Shown piece by piece: positions 63,995 through 64,000 of a DNA stretch of 64,000 bases. The DNA is taken from positions 1,240,001 to 1,304,000 of the forward strand of contig OY969581.1 in the NCBI GenBank assembly GCA_963701265.1, in the 5' to 3' direction. The DNA comes from VRUE01 sp963701265. Its GTDB lineage: Bacteria; Actinomycetota; Thermoleophilia; Solirubrobacterales; 70-9. The notes beneath the pieces are model-generated. The model saw nothing but the letters and a program-made list of their open reading frames with translations, ran no database searches and was not told the origin of the DNA. Both the position numbers and the translations under genes were made by a program. Within the stretch, counting starts at the first letter, position 1, and every line of letters starts with the position of its first letter.

Positions 63995-64000
63995 AGGCTA

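Larger units (their letters stand above)
62863..64000. repeat. 1150-bp tandem duplication, unit 2 (cut by window end)
   Basis: It matches 61713-62850 wherever I compared. The window ends 12 bases before the unit would finish, so further copies may follow. The intergenic stretch 62707-63139 consists of the two hairpins, the junction, the tig tail and the leader of the second copy, with nothing else seen. Confidence 0.92.

Overview
The window is high-GC, densely packed bacterial chromosome with very short intergenic gaps and many GTG starts. It looks like an actinobacterium, probably a soil member of the Thermoleophilia/Solirubrobacterales. That placement is inferred from GC content, the mix of secreted protein families, PucR and LmbU-type regulators and the tatA-tatC arrangement; no rRNA is present to confirm it. 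I see no rRNA, CRISPR array, prophage or insertion sequence. There is one tRNA-like gene.

Layout. 1-13 kb: metabolism and stress. This holds a nitronate monooxygenase-like enzyme, a ZIP metal transporter, class III alcohol dehydrogenase and NAD formate dehydrogenase (together a formaldehyde-to-CO2 route), a cupredoxin, small basic or CsbD-type stress proteins, a PhoD-like phosphatase, ferritin-like proteins, topoisomerase IB, and a TetR regulator divergent from a DUF2867 gene with two matching palindromic operators between them. 13-22 kb: tatC-tatA, a ferritin-like exported protein, a cNMP-binding/thioredoxin-reductase-like fusion, a Baeyer-Villiger monooxygenase, a divergent MarR/MFS pair, an excalibur-domain secreted protein and a frameshifted YihY/BrkB gene. 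22.7-32.7 kb: a cell-surface block. One leftward three-gene operon has SipW/TasA-like N-termini and a 991-residue protein with seven Ig-like repeats. A rightward pair follows: an RTX-type protein coupled to a 1050-residue secreted protein. 32.7-38.8 kb: a YegP-like gene with an SOS-box-like palindrome, MFS and MMPL transporters, hydrolases and a nuclease-family enzyme.

38.9-50.5 kb is the most unusual part. A complete class I tRNA with anticodon UAA sits 28 bases upstream of a seven-gene, fully overlapping operon. The operon encodes an arginyl-tRNA-synthetase paralogue, fused aminodeoxychorismate synthase, a GNAT acyltransferase, an HDAC/acetylpolyamine amidohydrolase-like enzyme, an AroQ chorismate-mutase-like protein, a cytochrome P450 and a lysine/ornithine N-hydroxylase-like flavoenzyme. 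Two tandem PQQ-propeller lipoproteins follow. I read this as an uncharacterised biosynthetic cluster that probably diverts chorismate to an aminated aromatic and uses a dedicated aminoacyl-tRNA. The product and the aminoacylation step are inference.

50.5-61.8 kb is housekeeping and regulatory: beta-carbonic anhydrase, PucR and LmbU-like regulators, an RTX-like protein, STAS and winged-helix proteins, M23 peptidase, ClpP, GH15 glycosidase, CtaG, a spermidine-synthase-like membrane protein and trigger factor. From 61,713 to the window end an apparently exact 1150-bp unit is repeated in tandem. It carries the trigger-factor tail and an atypically AT-rich secreted-protein gene with seven TTA codons.
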